Assembly: GCA_963977065.1 (NCBI GenBank)
Contig: CAXBNF010000003.1
Location: forward strand, 167,253-231,252
Origin: Planktosalinus sp963977065
GTDB taxonomy: Bacteria; Bacteroidota; Bacteroidia; Flavobacteriales; Flavobacteriaceae
Direction: 5' to 3'
Length of the DNA: 64,000 bases
Part shown: one piece after another, positions 51,683-60,408 of the stretch
Position numbering within the stretch: position 1 is the stretch's first letter
How the letters are laid out: each line of letters begins with the position of its first letter
The notes under the pieces: model-generated
What the model was told of the DNA's origin: nothing
Seen by the model: the letters and a program-made list of their open reading frames with translations, nothing else
The model's database searches: none
Program-made: the position numbers and the translations under genes

Positions 51683-52741
51683 ATGCAACAACCCCTAGTC
51701 TCTATCATCATACCCACCTACAACCGGGCACACTTAATTGGTGAGACTCTAGAAAGTGTTTTGGTACAAACTTATAATAACTGGGAATGCATTGTGGTGG
51801 ATGATTTTTCTACAGATTCAACCTCAGATTTAATCTTTGATTACCAACAGAAAGACTCCAGGTTTTATTTCACTAAAAACACAAAAATAAAAGGAGGCCA
51901 GGGTGCCCGAAATACCGGTTTGGAAAAATCAAAAGGGGCGTTGTTGGTATTTTTGGATTCAGATGACTTGTTAACATCCACCTGTCTTGAGAACAGAGTA
52001 TTGTGTTTTAATGAAAACCCAGAACATGATTTTCTGGTTTTTCAGTCGGTTTTATTTCTTGAAAAACCGGGCGACACTAATAAAGTACCTAATCTTTTAA
52101 ATAAAGATAGAGATGATTTGAGTAGATTTATTGCTTATGATTATCCTTGGAACATAAGTTCAACTATCTTAAAAAAGAAATTTTTGGAATTGAATTCAAT
52201 TTGGTGGAATGAGAATTTGGTACTCCATCAGGATTTAGATTTTTATATTCAAATTTTAAGTATAACTCCCAGTTACAAAAAAAATATATCCGAGCCGGAC
52301 GTTTATATTCGTTTTAATGGACAAGATAAACTCTCCTTACAAAAATACAATACCACAAAACTTGTGGGTAAATACAACTATCTAAAAAGTATATTTTCAA
52401 ACTTAAAAGCTAAAAATCTTGTTTTCAAATACAAAAAACCACTTTATGGCTTAGCTTTGTCTTACATGCTTTTGTTTAAAAGCCAAGGTGAAAGCAAACT
52501 TTATTTAAAAATACCCGGCCTCTTTTTTAAAAACGGTCTTTATTTGTATGCAATAACTTTGTTTTTTGACCAATGGTTTATCCAATTGCGTAGTAAATTT
52601 TACAATAAAGTGTTTAGAAAGCTTATAGACCTCTATACTTTTTTTAATTTTGAAAAAAGAACGCAATACTTGCCACCCAAAGGTTCCACTCTTGGTAAAG
52701 TTACCGTAAAGGAACATTTAAAAAATACTGCTGCCCTATGA
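51683..52741 (+). CDS. Glycosyltransferase family 2 (paralogue B)
   Basis: 352 residues. SIIIPTYNRAHLIGETLESVL, VVDDFSTDSTSDL, FLDSDDLLTSTCLE. Close to the GT2 at 50590 in the N-terminal catalytic core. It follows a 151-bp spacer, the longest gap inside the glycan locus, so a second promoter may lie there. Overlaps the next gene by ATGA. Confidence 0.92.
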   Translation: MQQPLVSIIIPTYNRAHLIGETLESVLVQTYNNWECIVVDDFSTDSTSDLIFDYQQKDSRFYFTKNTKIKGGQGARNTGLEKSKGALLVFLDSDDLLTSTCLENRVLCFNENPEHDFLVFQSVLFLEKPGDTNKVPNLLNKDRDDLSRFIAYDYPWNISSTILKKKFLELNSIWWNENLVLHQDLDFYIQILSITPSYKKNISEPDVYIRFNGQDKLSLQKYNTTKLVGKYNYLKSIFSNLKAKNLVFKYKKPLYGLALSYMLLFKSQGESKLYLKIPGLFFKNGLYLYAITLFFDQWFIQLRSKFYNKVFRKLIDLYTFFNFEKRTQYLPPKGSTLGKVTVKEHLKNTAAL

Positions 52742-53862
52742 AAATACTCTTTATTTCCCACAATGCACACCGGGCCGGGGCACAGTTACTCTTGCTTAAT
52801 TTTATAAGATGGCTGAAAGCGCATCATAAAAATATAGATTTGGAAATATTGATGGGCGGTAAAGGAGCACTCCTTAAAGAGTTTGAACAGCTTGCTAAAA
52901 CCTATTTGGTAGATACCGGTGCATTAAAAAAGGGGAATTTATCAAGACTCACCAACCAAATTAAAAATAAAAAAAGGATCAATACCATAAACAAAAACAC
53001 CTATGATCTTTATTACAGCAATACTATTTTAAATGGAGAATTGTTACGCATGCTAAACACCGGTTCGACACCAGTAATTTGTCATGTCCATGAAATGGAT
53101 TATTGGATATCAAAAGCAGGGGCTGAAAATATTGATTTGATTAAAGAAAAAACAAGTTATTTTTTCTCTGCTTCAAAAGCTGTAAAATCTATCCTTACAG
53201 CATCCTATGAGATTCCTGAAAGTAAAATTGTCCCTGTATATGTGCCCATAGACATAAAGAAAATACTAAGTGTTAACCAAAAACAAAGTTTAAGAAGCTA
53301 TTTAGGGTTGGATAAGAATACCATTTTAATAGGTGCTTGTGGTACAGAAAGTTTTAGAAAAGGGAAGGATTGGTTTATTCCCATTGCAGTTCAAGTACTA
53401 GAACAAACAAAAAATGAAAAACTTCATTTTGTTTGGATTGGCGGCAAAAATTCAGCGGAGCTGCAATTTGATTTAAATCGATGTGGGTATAAAAATAATA
53501 TTCATTTTATAGAGCAATTGCCTGATGCACATACTTATTTTAATGAACTAAGCCTTTTTTTAATGCTCTCCAGGGAAGATCCTTTTCCTACGGTAAATCT
53601 GGAAGCCGGTATATGGGAAACTCCCATCCTGTGCTTTTTTAACACCGGAGGAACAAACGAACTTATCGAAGACGGCTGCGGTTTTGCAGTGCCCTATGCC
53701 AACCTTTCAGCCATGACTGATAAGATTATATATTTGCTTGCTAATGAAACGGAAAGAAAATTAACGGGAAAAAGATTAAAAGATAAGATTATAGCAAAAT
53801 ATGATATTGAAATTATTGGATCAGAAATGGTTCGTTTGATAAAACAAAAGATAAATAAATAG
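52738..53862 (+). CDS. Glycosyltransferase family 4
   Basis: 374 residues, GT-B fold. N-terminus ILFISHNAHRAGAQLLLLNFIRW, mid VICHVHEMDYWI, C-terminal donor domain GACGTESFRKGKDWFIPIA, HFVWIGGKN and the EDPFPTVNLEAG motif with the E(x7)E pair. Translationally coupled to the GT2 upstream. Product linkage unknown. Confidence 0.92.
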   Translation: MKILFISHNAHRAGAQLLLLNFIRWLKAHHKNIDLEILMGGKGALLKEFEQLAKTYLVDTGALKKGNLSRLTNQIKNKKRINTINKNTYDLYYSNTILNGELLRMLNTGSTPVICHVHEMDYWISKAGAENIDLIKEKTSYFFSASKAVKSILTASYEIPESKIVPVYVPIDIKKILSVNQKQSLRSYLGLDKNTILIGACGTESFRKGKDWFIPIAVQVLEQTKNEKLHFVWIGGKNSAELQFDLNRCGYKNNIHFIEQLPDAHTYFNELSLFLMLSREDPFPTVNLEAGIWETPILCFFNTGGTNELIEDGCGFAVPYANLSAMTDKIIYLLANETERKLTGKRLKDKIIAKYDIEIIGSEMVRLIKQKINK

Positions 53863-53867
53863 GTTTT

Positions 53868-54671
53868 ATGCAGAACAGGATATACAAAGCTATTAAACTT
53901 AGGTTTCGTAGGTTGAAAAAGTTTTTCAGGCATGGCATTTTGAAACTAATTTTACCTCGTGATTTTTATTTTTCAACCAAAGGTGTTTGTATGTGTTGTG
54001 ATCAAGAGGTGGTTTTTACTTCTTATGATAGTTGGTTAAGAGATCATTTTTTATGTAGTAAGTGCAGATGTATCCCCAGAGAACGTGCCTTGATGTTAAC
54101 AATTGAGGAGTTTTTTCCAAATTGGGTAAACCTTCATGTTCACGAATCATCACCCGGTAAAAGGGGTGGAAGCTTGAAACTAAAAAAACACGTTAAAAAT
54201 TATATGCAGACACAGTTTTACCCCAAATCAACTTTTGGAACTATTGTGCAGGGCTTTAGAAATGAAAATTTGGAGAGCCAAACATTTGAAGATGCTACTT
54301 TTGATTTGGTAATTACTCAGGATGTAATGGAACACATTTATCACCCCCATAAAGCATTTAAGGAAATAGCCAGAACATTAAAACCGGGTGGAGCTTATGT
54401 GTTTACAGTTCCTTTGGTCAACAAGCACAAAAAATCCGAGGTTTGGGCAACGTTGGGTGATGATGGCAATCCTGTTTTTTTAAAAACACCAGAATATCAC
54501 GGAAATCCCGTGGATGCTAAAGGGTCGCCGGTGACCATGCACTGGGGTTTTGATATTGTTGATTTTATCAAAGAATCGTCAGGGATGAATGCTCAAATAA
54601 TTTCTAATTATTCAAAAAGACATGGTATTTTGGGCGAATATAACGAAGTAGTCATTTGCTATAAAAAATAA
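53868..54671 (+). CDS. Class I SAM-dependent methyltransferase with N-terminal zinc-ribbon-like motif
   Basis: 267 residues. An N-terminal CMCC ... CSKC pair of Cys-x2-Cys (about residues 44-72, GVCMCCDQEVV and FLCSKCRCIPRERA) resembles a zinc ribbon, as seen in sugar methyltransferases. Then the SAM-binding domain with FDLVITQDVMEHIYHPHKAF and EIARTLKPGGAYVFTVPL. A SAM motif I glycine loop is weak (HVHESSPGKRGG), so the fold is clear but catalysis less so. Target unknown. Confidence 0.83.
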   Translation: MQNRIYKAIKLRFRRLKKFFRHGILKLILPRDFYFSTKGVCMCCDQEVVFTSYDSWLRDHFLCSKCRCIPRERALMLTIEEFFPNWVNLHVHESSPGKRGGSLKLKKHVKNYMQTQFYPKSTFGTIVQGFRNENLESQTFEDATFDLVITQDVMEHIYHPHKAFKEIARTLKPGGAYVFTVPLVNKHKKSEVWATLGDDGNPVFLKTPEYHGNPVDAKGSPVTMHWGFDIVDFIKESSGMNAQIISNYSKRHGILGEYNEVVICYKK

Positions 54672-54675
54672 CAAA

Positions 54676-55797
54676 TTGGATAAAAAGATAAGAAATATTG
54701 CTATTTATTTACCACAATTCCATCCCATACCTGAAAATGATGAATGGTGGGGCAAAGGATTTACTGAGTGGACCAATGTTACCAAAGGAAAGCCTAGGTT
54801 TAAAGGACATTACCAGCCCCATATGCCTGCAGATTTAGGTTTTTATGATTTGCGATTGGAAGAGTCCAGATTGGCACAGGAAGCCCTTGCTAAAGAGAAT
54901 AATATCTATGGCTTTTGTTATTATCATTACTGGTTTAACGGCAAAAGGGTACTCCATGAACCTTTGGATAGGAAATTAAATAGCCCCAAAGAAGATTTGC
55001 CCTTTATGTTGTGCTGGGCCAATGAAAACTGGACCCGGGCCTGGGATGGTTCAGAACACCTGGTATTGTTAAAACAGGAGTATAATGAAGACGATGACAG
55101 GCAGCATATTAAATTTTTAATCCCCCTATTTAAGGATGAACGGTATATCAAAGTGCAAGGAAAACCGGTATTCTTTTTTTACAAGCCTTCCATGTTTCCC
55201 AACATGAAAAAAACTTTGGAAATTTTCAGGGAGGAAGCCCGTAATGCTGGGTTGGAATTGTATTTATGTTGGTTTGAAAGACATCTTGGGTGGATAAATG
55301 AGGACGCCAAAGATGCAGATTTTGATGCCTCCGCAGAATTTCAGCCTCTCTCCAAAACTTATAATGAGTTTTTCAATATGAAAAGCAAAAAAAATAAAAA
55401 AATTACTTTTAAGAATCTTAAGAGGAAATCTATTTCTGCTAAGAACAAAATAATTGAAATGATAGGTAAGGACACTAAATTATTCACAAGAATAATTGAT
55501 TATAAAGAGTTTGTCGAGTTTGATTTGTCTCGTGAAAAGGTTAAGTCAAAAGTGTATCCGGGCATAAGCCCTATGTGGGACAATTCGTCACGAAGGGTGA
55601 ATCAAAAAGCAACGGTATTTAAAAACAGTACACCTGAACTATTTAAAAAATGGTATCAGGGCAAAAGTGAAAAATTTACCCCCTTTAGTGAAGAAGAAAA
55701 CTTTTTATTTATTAACGCATGGAATGAGTGGGCTGAGGGCAATCACCTGGAGCCTTGTCAAAAGTGGGGTAAGGCCTATTTAGAAGCACTAAAATGA
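54676..55797 (+). CDS. WbsX family protein (GH99-like)
   Basis: 373 residues from TTG 54676. Characteristic IYLPQFHPIPENDEWWGKGF, TEWTNVTKGKP, FCYYHYWFNGKRVLHEPLD, FMLCWANENWTRAWDG and FINAWNEWAEGNHLEP. WbsX is found in O-antigen and capsule loci; the GH99-type fold suggests an endo-acting glycosidase or transglycosylase on mannose-like chains, not shown experimentally to my knowledge. Coupled with the next gene by an ATGA overlap. Confidence 0.92.
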   Translation: MDKKIRNIAIYLPQFHPIPENDEWWGKGFTEWTNVTKGKPRFKGHYQPHMPADLGFYDLRLEESRLAQEALAKENNIYGFCYYHYWFNGKRVLHEPLDRKLNSPKEDLPFMLCWANENWTRAWDGSEHLVLLKQEYNEDDDRQHIKFLIPLFKDERYIKVQGKPVFFFYKPSMFPNMKKTLEIFREEARNAGLELYLCWFERHLGWINEDAKDADFDASAEFQPLSKTYNEFFNMKSKKNKKITFKNLKRKSISAKNKIIEMIGKDTKLFTRIIDYKEFVEFDLSREKVKSKVYPGISPMWDNSSRRVNQKATVFKNSTPELFKKWYQGKSEKFTPFSEEENFLFINAWNEWAEGNHLEPCQKWGKAYLEALK

Positions 55798-56723
55798 AAG
55801 TTTATGTTGTCATAGTAACCTTTAATCCATTGCAATGGATAGAAAAATGCTTTCAGAGCTTGCGCCAAAGTACTTTGCCTTTAAGCACAATCGTTATTGA
55901 TAATAATTCAACAGACGGCTCCCGGGAAAGGATTCAAACCGAATATCCTGAAGTTGATTTTATAGCCTTAGAGACCAATTTAGGTTTTGGTGCTGCCAAT
56001 AATATAGGAATTAAAAAAGCCTGTGATGAGGATGCAGATTTTATTTTTTTATTGAATCAAGATGCATGGATAGATTCTGACACGATTGAAAAGCTAATAT
56101 ATGTATCAAAAAATAACCCTGATTTTGGTATATTAAGTCCATTGCATTTTAATGGTAAGGGAGACGGGTTGGATTTTTGGTTTTCAACCTATATATCACC
56201 TCCGAGATGTAATAAATACATTTCAGATTTGATTGTAGGAAAAAAAATAGAAGCTATTTATGCTACAACTATGGTAAACGCTGCAGCCTGGTTACTTCCT
56301 TCACAAACTCTTAGAAAAATTGGGGGATTTAATCCATCTTTTTTTCATTATGGTGAAGACACCAATTATTGTGAAAGAGTGTTGTATGCTGGTTTTAAAA
56401 TAGGAGTTGTTCCATCTGCTGTAATTTATCACGACAGGGAAAAGAGAAAGTTAAATATTTATGAAAAGGATGCTGTTTTGACTTTTGAAAGAGAATTAGT
56501 TAAAAATTTTTCAAGTGTAAATCAAAATTTAGGAATTACTTATTTTGTATTAAAATTGATAGGAGAATTTTTTCAAGTAATATTTAAGTTAAATTTTTCT
56601 CAAATTAATGTGATAACAAAAAAGTTTGGGAAGCTTATAAACCTTCCTACTAAAAAACTTTCCAAGAACAGACGTGAATCGCTATCTGGAAATTTTCCGT
56701 TTTTATCACAAACTAAATATTGA
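55794..56723 (+). CDS. Glycosyltransferase family 2 (rhamnosyltransferase-like)
   Basis: 309 residues. VVIVTFNPLQWIEKCFQSL, VIDNNSTDGSRE, FLLNQDAWIDSDT (DxD-like NQD), TTMVNAAAWLLPSQTLRKIGGF and HYGEDTNYCERVL, typical WbbL/RfbF arrangement. The C-terminal ~60 residues are basic. Confidence 0.92.
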   Translation: MKVYVVIVTFNPLQWIEKCFQSLRQSTLPLSTIVIDNNSTDGSRERIQTEYPEVDFIALETNLGFGAANNIGIKKACDEDADFIFLLNQDAWIDSDTIEKLIYVSKNNPDFGILSPLHFNGKGDGLDFWFSTYISPPRCNKYISDLIVGKKIEAIYATTMVNAAAWLLPSQTLRKIGGFNPSFFHYGEDTNYCERVLYAGFKIGVVPSAVIYHDREKRKLNIYEKDAVLTFERELVKNFSSVNQNLGITYFVLKLIGEFFQVIFKLNFSQINVITKKFGKLINLPTKKLSKNRRESLSGNFPFLSQTKY

Positions 56724-56810
56724 TATTTTTCCAAATGATTCAATTTACGGAAAAAACACAGTGAACTTTTGAATAATTTGAAAACGTTTTTAAAAAGAAT
56801 CCATCTTAAA

Positions 56811-58064
56811 ATGAGAATATTAGTAGTATTAGACTCTATAAACATCAATGACAGTAGTGGTAGTAAAGCTAATGTAGCACTGATTAAAAATCTTAAAAAA
56901 GCCGGGTTTCATTTAAAAGTCTATCATTATACTCGAAAAGAAATTCAATTGGAGGGAATAGCCTGTGTTCCCGTAAAAGAGCAGAAACTCACTCATTGGT
57001 ATTTTTTAAGTAAAGCACAACTTTTTTTAAGACGGATTACCTCCATCAATCTAAACCTTCTGATTGAAAAGTATTTTGGTTTTTCGTTTACTCATTTTAA
57101 TGATACCCTGAGTATTAAAAAGGGCTTGTTAAAGGAAACCAACTTTAATCCAGACTGGGTACTTACTTTGAGTAAGGCAGGGAGCTTTCGACCTCATAAA
57201 GCGTTACTCGGCATTCCAAAGTGGCATGACAAATGGCTGGCTTATGTTCACGATCCTTACCCCATGCACAGTTATCCACGTCCCTATGATTGGGTAGAAC
57301 CCGGGCACAATCAAAAAAGAGATTTTTTTATGCAAGTTGCTGAAAAATCTAAGAAAGTAATTTATCCAAGTGGGCTTCTTGCGGAATGGATGGAAAGTTA
57401 TTATCCTCCTTTGAAGGATAAATCTTTAATAATTCCTCATCAAATATTCCCTTTAGAAACTATCAATGAAAATTCACCATTGTTTTTTAAAGCTGATTTT
57501 TTTTCACTAATTCATGCCGGTAGCTTGATGAAACAACGCAATCCAAGACCTCTAGTAAACGGATATATAAAATTTCTACAGGAAACCCCGGGAGCTAAAG
57601 AACAATCTCAATTAATATTTATTGGCACTATAGATGAAAATCACAAAGATTTTTTAAATCAAGTTGCTGCAAATCATAAACAAATAGTTATTCAAGATAA
57701 GTATATGGAATTTAATCAAGCTTCAAATTTACAACGATTAGCCTCAATGAATATAATATTAGAATCTAATGCAGAAATAAGCCCATTTCTTCCCGGTAAA
57801 TTTCCACATGCAGTTCAAACAAATAAATACATACTGCATATCGGACCAAAACAAAGTGAAACAGCAAACCTTTTAGGGAAAAATTATCCTTTTCAAATAG
57901 AAAATAAAAACGAGGATGATATAAAAAATTGTATAAAAATAGCTTTTAGTAAATGGAAAACTAATCCTGAAGATTTTTTATTAAATAGGGAAGATTTAGT
58001 GGAGTATCTGAGTGTACACTATATCATTAAAAATAAAGCTTTATTTTTTGACAACCATGACTAA
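56811..58064 (+). CDS. Glycosyltransferase (GT4-like, GT-B fold)
   Basis: 417 residues from ATG 56811 (MRILVVLDSININDSSGSKANVALIKNL, shown shortened); a TTG at 56769 would add 14 basic residues. LAYVHDPYPMHSYPRPYDWV and LIHAGSLMKQRNPRPLVNGY mark the two GT-B halves, and HAVQTNKYILHIG is near the end. The usual E(x7)E motif is not obvious, so the family is less certain. Overlaps the next gene by 8 bases. Confidence 0.78.
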   Translation: MRILVVLDSININDSSGSKANVALIKNLKKAGFHLKVYHYTRKEIQLEGIACVPVKEQKLTHWYFLSKAQLFLRRITSINLNLLIEKYFGFSFTHFNDTLSIKKGLLKETNFNPDWVLTLSKAGSFRPHKALLGIPKWHDKWLAYVHDPYPMHSYPRPYDWVEPGHNQKRDFFMQVAEKSKKVIYPSGLLAEWMESYYPPLKDKSLIIPHQIFPLETINENSPLFFKADFFSLIHAGSLMKQRNPRPLVNGYIKFLQETPGAKEQSQLIFIGTIDENHKDFLNQVAANHKQIVIQDKYMEFNQASNLQRLASMNIILESNAEISPFLPGKFPHAVQTNKYILHIGPKQSETANLLGKNYPFQIENKNEDDIKNCIKIAFSKWKTNPEDFLLNREDLVEYLSVHYIIKNKALFFDNHD

Positions 58065-59142
58065 GTTATCAATTCTATTTGCATATCGAAACAGGGAAGT
58101 TTCAAGAATTAAACGGTGTCTTGAAAGCCTGAAAACTCAATATAATAAAGACTTTGAAGTGATTTTTGTTGATTATGGGAGTGATGATGCCTTTTCAAAA
58201 CCCATTAAAGAGACAGTTGGAACTTTTGAATTTACAAACTATTATTATGTTGCACACCCCGGTCTTTTATGGAATAAAAGTAGAGCATTAAATTTTGCAG
58301 TAAAGCAAGCTAAAGGAACTTCTGTGTTTATAGCTGATGTAGATATTATTTTTAAAACTGGCGCAGTTGATTTTTTACTTTCAAAGAATACAAACAATTC
58401 TTTCTATTTATTTCGTTTGGGATATTTAAATCAAACGGAATCAAATAAAGTGATAAACTCAACAAGTTTTGAACAGCTTAGAGTGAAACATTTTGGAGTT
58501 ATAAATGGACTCGTGTTGTTATCAAAAGAGGCTTTTATTAATGTAAATGGGTTGGATGATTTTTTTCATTTCTATGGTTCAGAGGATGTAGATTTTTTTA
58601 ATCGATTGGAGCAATTTGGACTTAAAAAAGTCAATTGTACTGAAGATTTTTTTTATCACATCTGGCATAGAATATATAATTCTTTCGACGACTCAAGATT
58701 TGAAGTAACACCAAGACATTTCAATATCAAAAAAATTAACTTACAGCATCTTATTCATAACAAAGAATTAAAAATTATAAAGCCAAACACAAATATTAAT
58801 TTTGGGGAGGTTTTTATTAAAGAGGATGAAAAGGTACTTGATCATCCTGAAATTATTATTTCAATAAATAATGAACATGCCAAGGTATGGCATTTTCTTA
58901 ATGTTGGTATAAATCATTATTCCGGTAAAGTTGTAAAATTCACTATCACTGAAGATTCCTATTTTAATTCCACAAAATTTTTCTTAAAAAGAATATTAAA
59001 AAAGAAAGACCAAGTGCCAATTTCAATGAAAAATGCATCAGATATGGTATTGGGAAAAATAATATCAAGGTATCAAAATCATAATTATCGGTTTGAAATT
59101 TCGAATGACCTAAAAACCATACTTTGGACAATTCAATTATAA
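58057..59142 (+). CDS. Glycosyltransferase family 2 (galactosyltransferase-like)
   Basis: 361 residues from ATG 58057, overlapping the previous stop. SILFAYRNREVSRIKRCLESL, IFVDYGSDDAFSKP, KGTSVFIADVDIIFKTG (DxD), then NGLDDFFHFYGSEDVDFFNRL, the C-terminal metal/donor motif of the GT7_C/GalT-like group. A further ~120-residue C-terminal region has no recognised domain. AT-rich. Confidence 0.88.
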   Translation: MTKLSILFAYRNREVSRIKRCLESLKTQYNKDFEVIFVDYGSDDAFSKPIKETVGTFEFTNYYYVAHPGLLWNKSRALNFAVKQAKGTSVFIADVDIIFKTGAVDFLLSKNTNNSFYLFRLGYLNQTESNKVINSTSFEQLRVKHFGVINGLVLLSKEAFINVNGLDDFFHFYGSEDVDFFNRLEQFGLKKVNCTEDFFYHIWHRIYNSFDDSRFEVTPRHFNIKKINLQHLIHNKELKIIKPNTNINFGEVFIKEDEKVLDHPEIIISINNEHAKVWHFLNVGINHYSGKVVKFTITEDSYFNSTKFFLKRILKKKDQVPISMKNASDMVLGKIISRYQNHNYRFEISNDLKTILWTIQL

Positions 59143-59178
59143 CTCACAAATATTCGAAGTAAATTTTATTCAAAGTCC

Positions 59179-60153
59179 ATGAAAACAAAAACACCTTTAC
59201 AGTATCCAGGCTATTGGAAAATAAGAAAGGTAATAAAAAAATTAAATACACATTTTCTTAATTATAATATCAATTTTGATGAAGATGAACATATTTTAGT
59301 TTTTAGTAGTCCTAGAGGTGGCAGTACCTGGTTAGCTGAGGTTTTGTCAAATATATTAGATGTGCCTGTGTTATGGGAACCTATGCTTAAAAGGACTTCG
59401 TCAAGATTTTATAAATTAAATTTTGCAGAGATGCAATACCTCCCAAAAGAAGATCCAAATGAGGAGGTAATTAAACAATTTCAGCGACTTTTAAAGGGAA
59501 AAGGGATTGATGCTTGGGAAAAACAAAAAACAGATTCAAAATCACTGATAAAATCAAACAAGGTTTTGATAAAATTTTGTAGGGGAAATATGCTACTTCC
59601 TTATATAACAAATCAGTTTAATTTTAAAAAGAAGCCTGTATTTTTAATCAGACATCCTTTTGCTGTTGTGGCTTCTCAAATGAAACATATTGGATGGAAA
59701 GATGTGAAATCAACTTTTGAAATTCCTAAGAATCAACACAATGAAGTTTATACAAGGCATCAAGATTATTTGAAAACTTTAAAATCCAAAGAATTGATTT
59801 TATTAGCTCAGTGGTGTATAACAAATAAGGTGCCATTGGATGATTCTCAAAACAATAAAGACTGGATAACAATAACCTATGAAGAGATGATTTTGAATCC
59901 TCAATTAACTGTAAAAAGAATTTTTGATGAATGGGGAATTGAAACAAATGTTAATTCTATTAACTTTCAAAAAAAAAGTTCTACTACCCGACAAGGAAGT
60001 CCCATACTTCCAAAAGATCAACTTGGTTATTGGAAAACAAGCTTTAATGATAAGCAAATAAATCAAATGATAGAGGTACTAAATTATTTTTCTATTGAGC
60101 TTTATGATAGCGATGTGATGCCTAAAGTGCTTTTTAACAAAAATAGCAGATAA
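59179..60153 (+). CDS. Sulfotransferase family protein (3)
   Basis: 324 residues. The PAPS 5'-loop is FSSPRGGSTWLAEVL and the 3'-site is VFLIRHPFAVVASQM. Last gene of the locus. Three different sulfotransferases here suggest the polymer or glycan is sulfated at several positions. After its stop, palindrome cluster B begins. Confidence 0.88.
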   Translation: MKTKTPLQYPGYWKIRKVIKKLNTHFLNYNINFDEDEHILVFSSPRGGSTWLAEVLSNILDVPVLWEPMLKRTSSRFYKLNFAEMQYLPKEDPNEEVIKQFQRLLKGKGIDAWEKQKTDSKSLIKSNKVLIKFCRGNMLLPYITNQFNFKKKPVFLIRHPFAVVASQMKHIGWKDVKSTFEIPKNQHNEVYTRHQDYLKTLKSKELILLAQWCITNKVPLDDSQNNKDWITITYEEMILNPQLTVKRIFDEWGIETNVNSINFQKKSSTTRQGSPILPKDQLGYWKTSFNDKQINQMIEVLNYFSIELYDSDVMPKVLFNKNSR

Positions 60154-60190
60154 TTATATTAATTTTCTCTCATTGTAGCAACGAATATGC

Positions 60191-60306
60191 GATCCCCGCT
60201 GGGGTCGGATTTCTTTTCGATTATTTTTTCTACATATATGAGACCCCTATGGGGTCAACTATTTATGAAAATCAAATAAAATCTACAAATAGACCCCAGC
60301 GGGTTC
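60191..60306. repeat. GACCCC palindrome cluster B (3 units)
   Basis: GATCCCC-GCT-GGGGTC (60191-60206), GACCCC-TAT-GGGGTC (60242-60256) and GACCCC-AGC-GGGTTC (60292-60306), separated by AT-rich spacers of 35 bases each, immediately after the glycan locus. Confidence 0.85.
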
Positions 60307-60351
60307 AAATATATGTAATATCTAGGATCAAAAGTTTGCTATAATAATTAC

Positions 60352-60388
60352 CAAAAAAAATCCCCGCCATCAAAAGATAGCAGGGATT
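60352..60388 (-). terminator. Terminator of the OmpA/TSP3 gene
   Basis: Read on the - strand, AATCCCTGCTATC pairs with GATGGCGGGGATT (two mismatches) around TTTT and runs into eight Ts (60353-60360). Confidence 0.85.
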
Positions 60389-60408
60389 CAATATATTGAT
60401 AATTGTCT

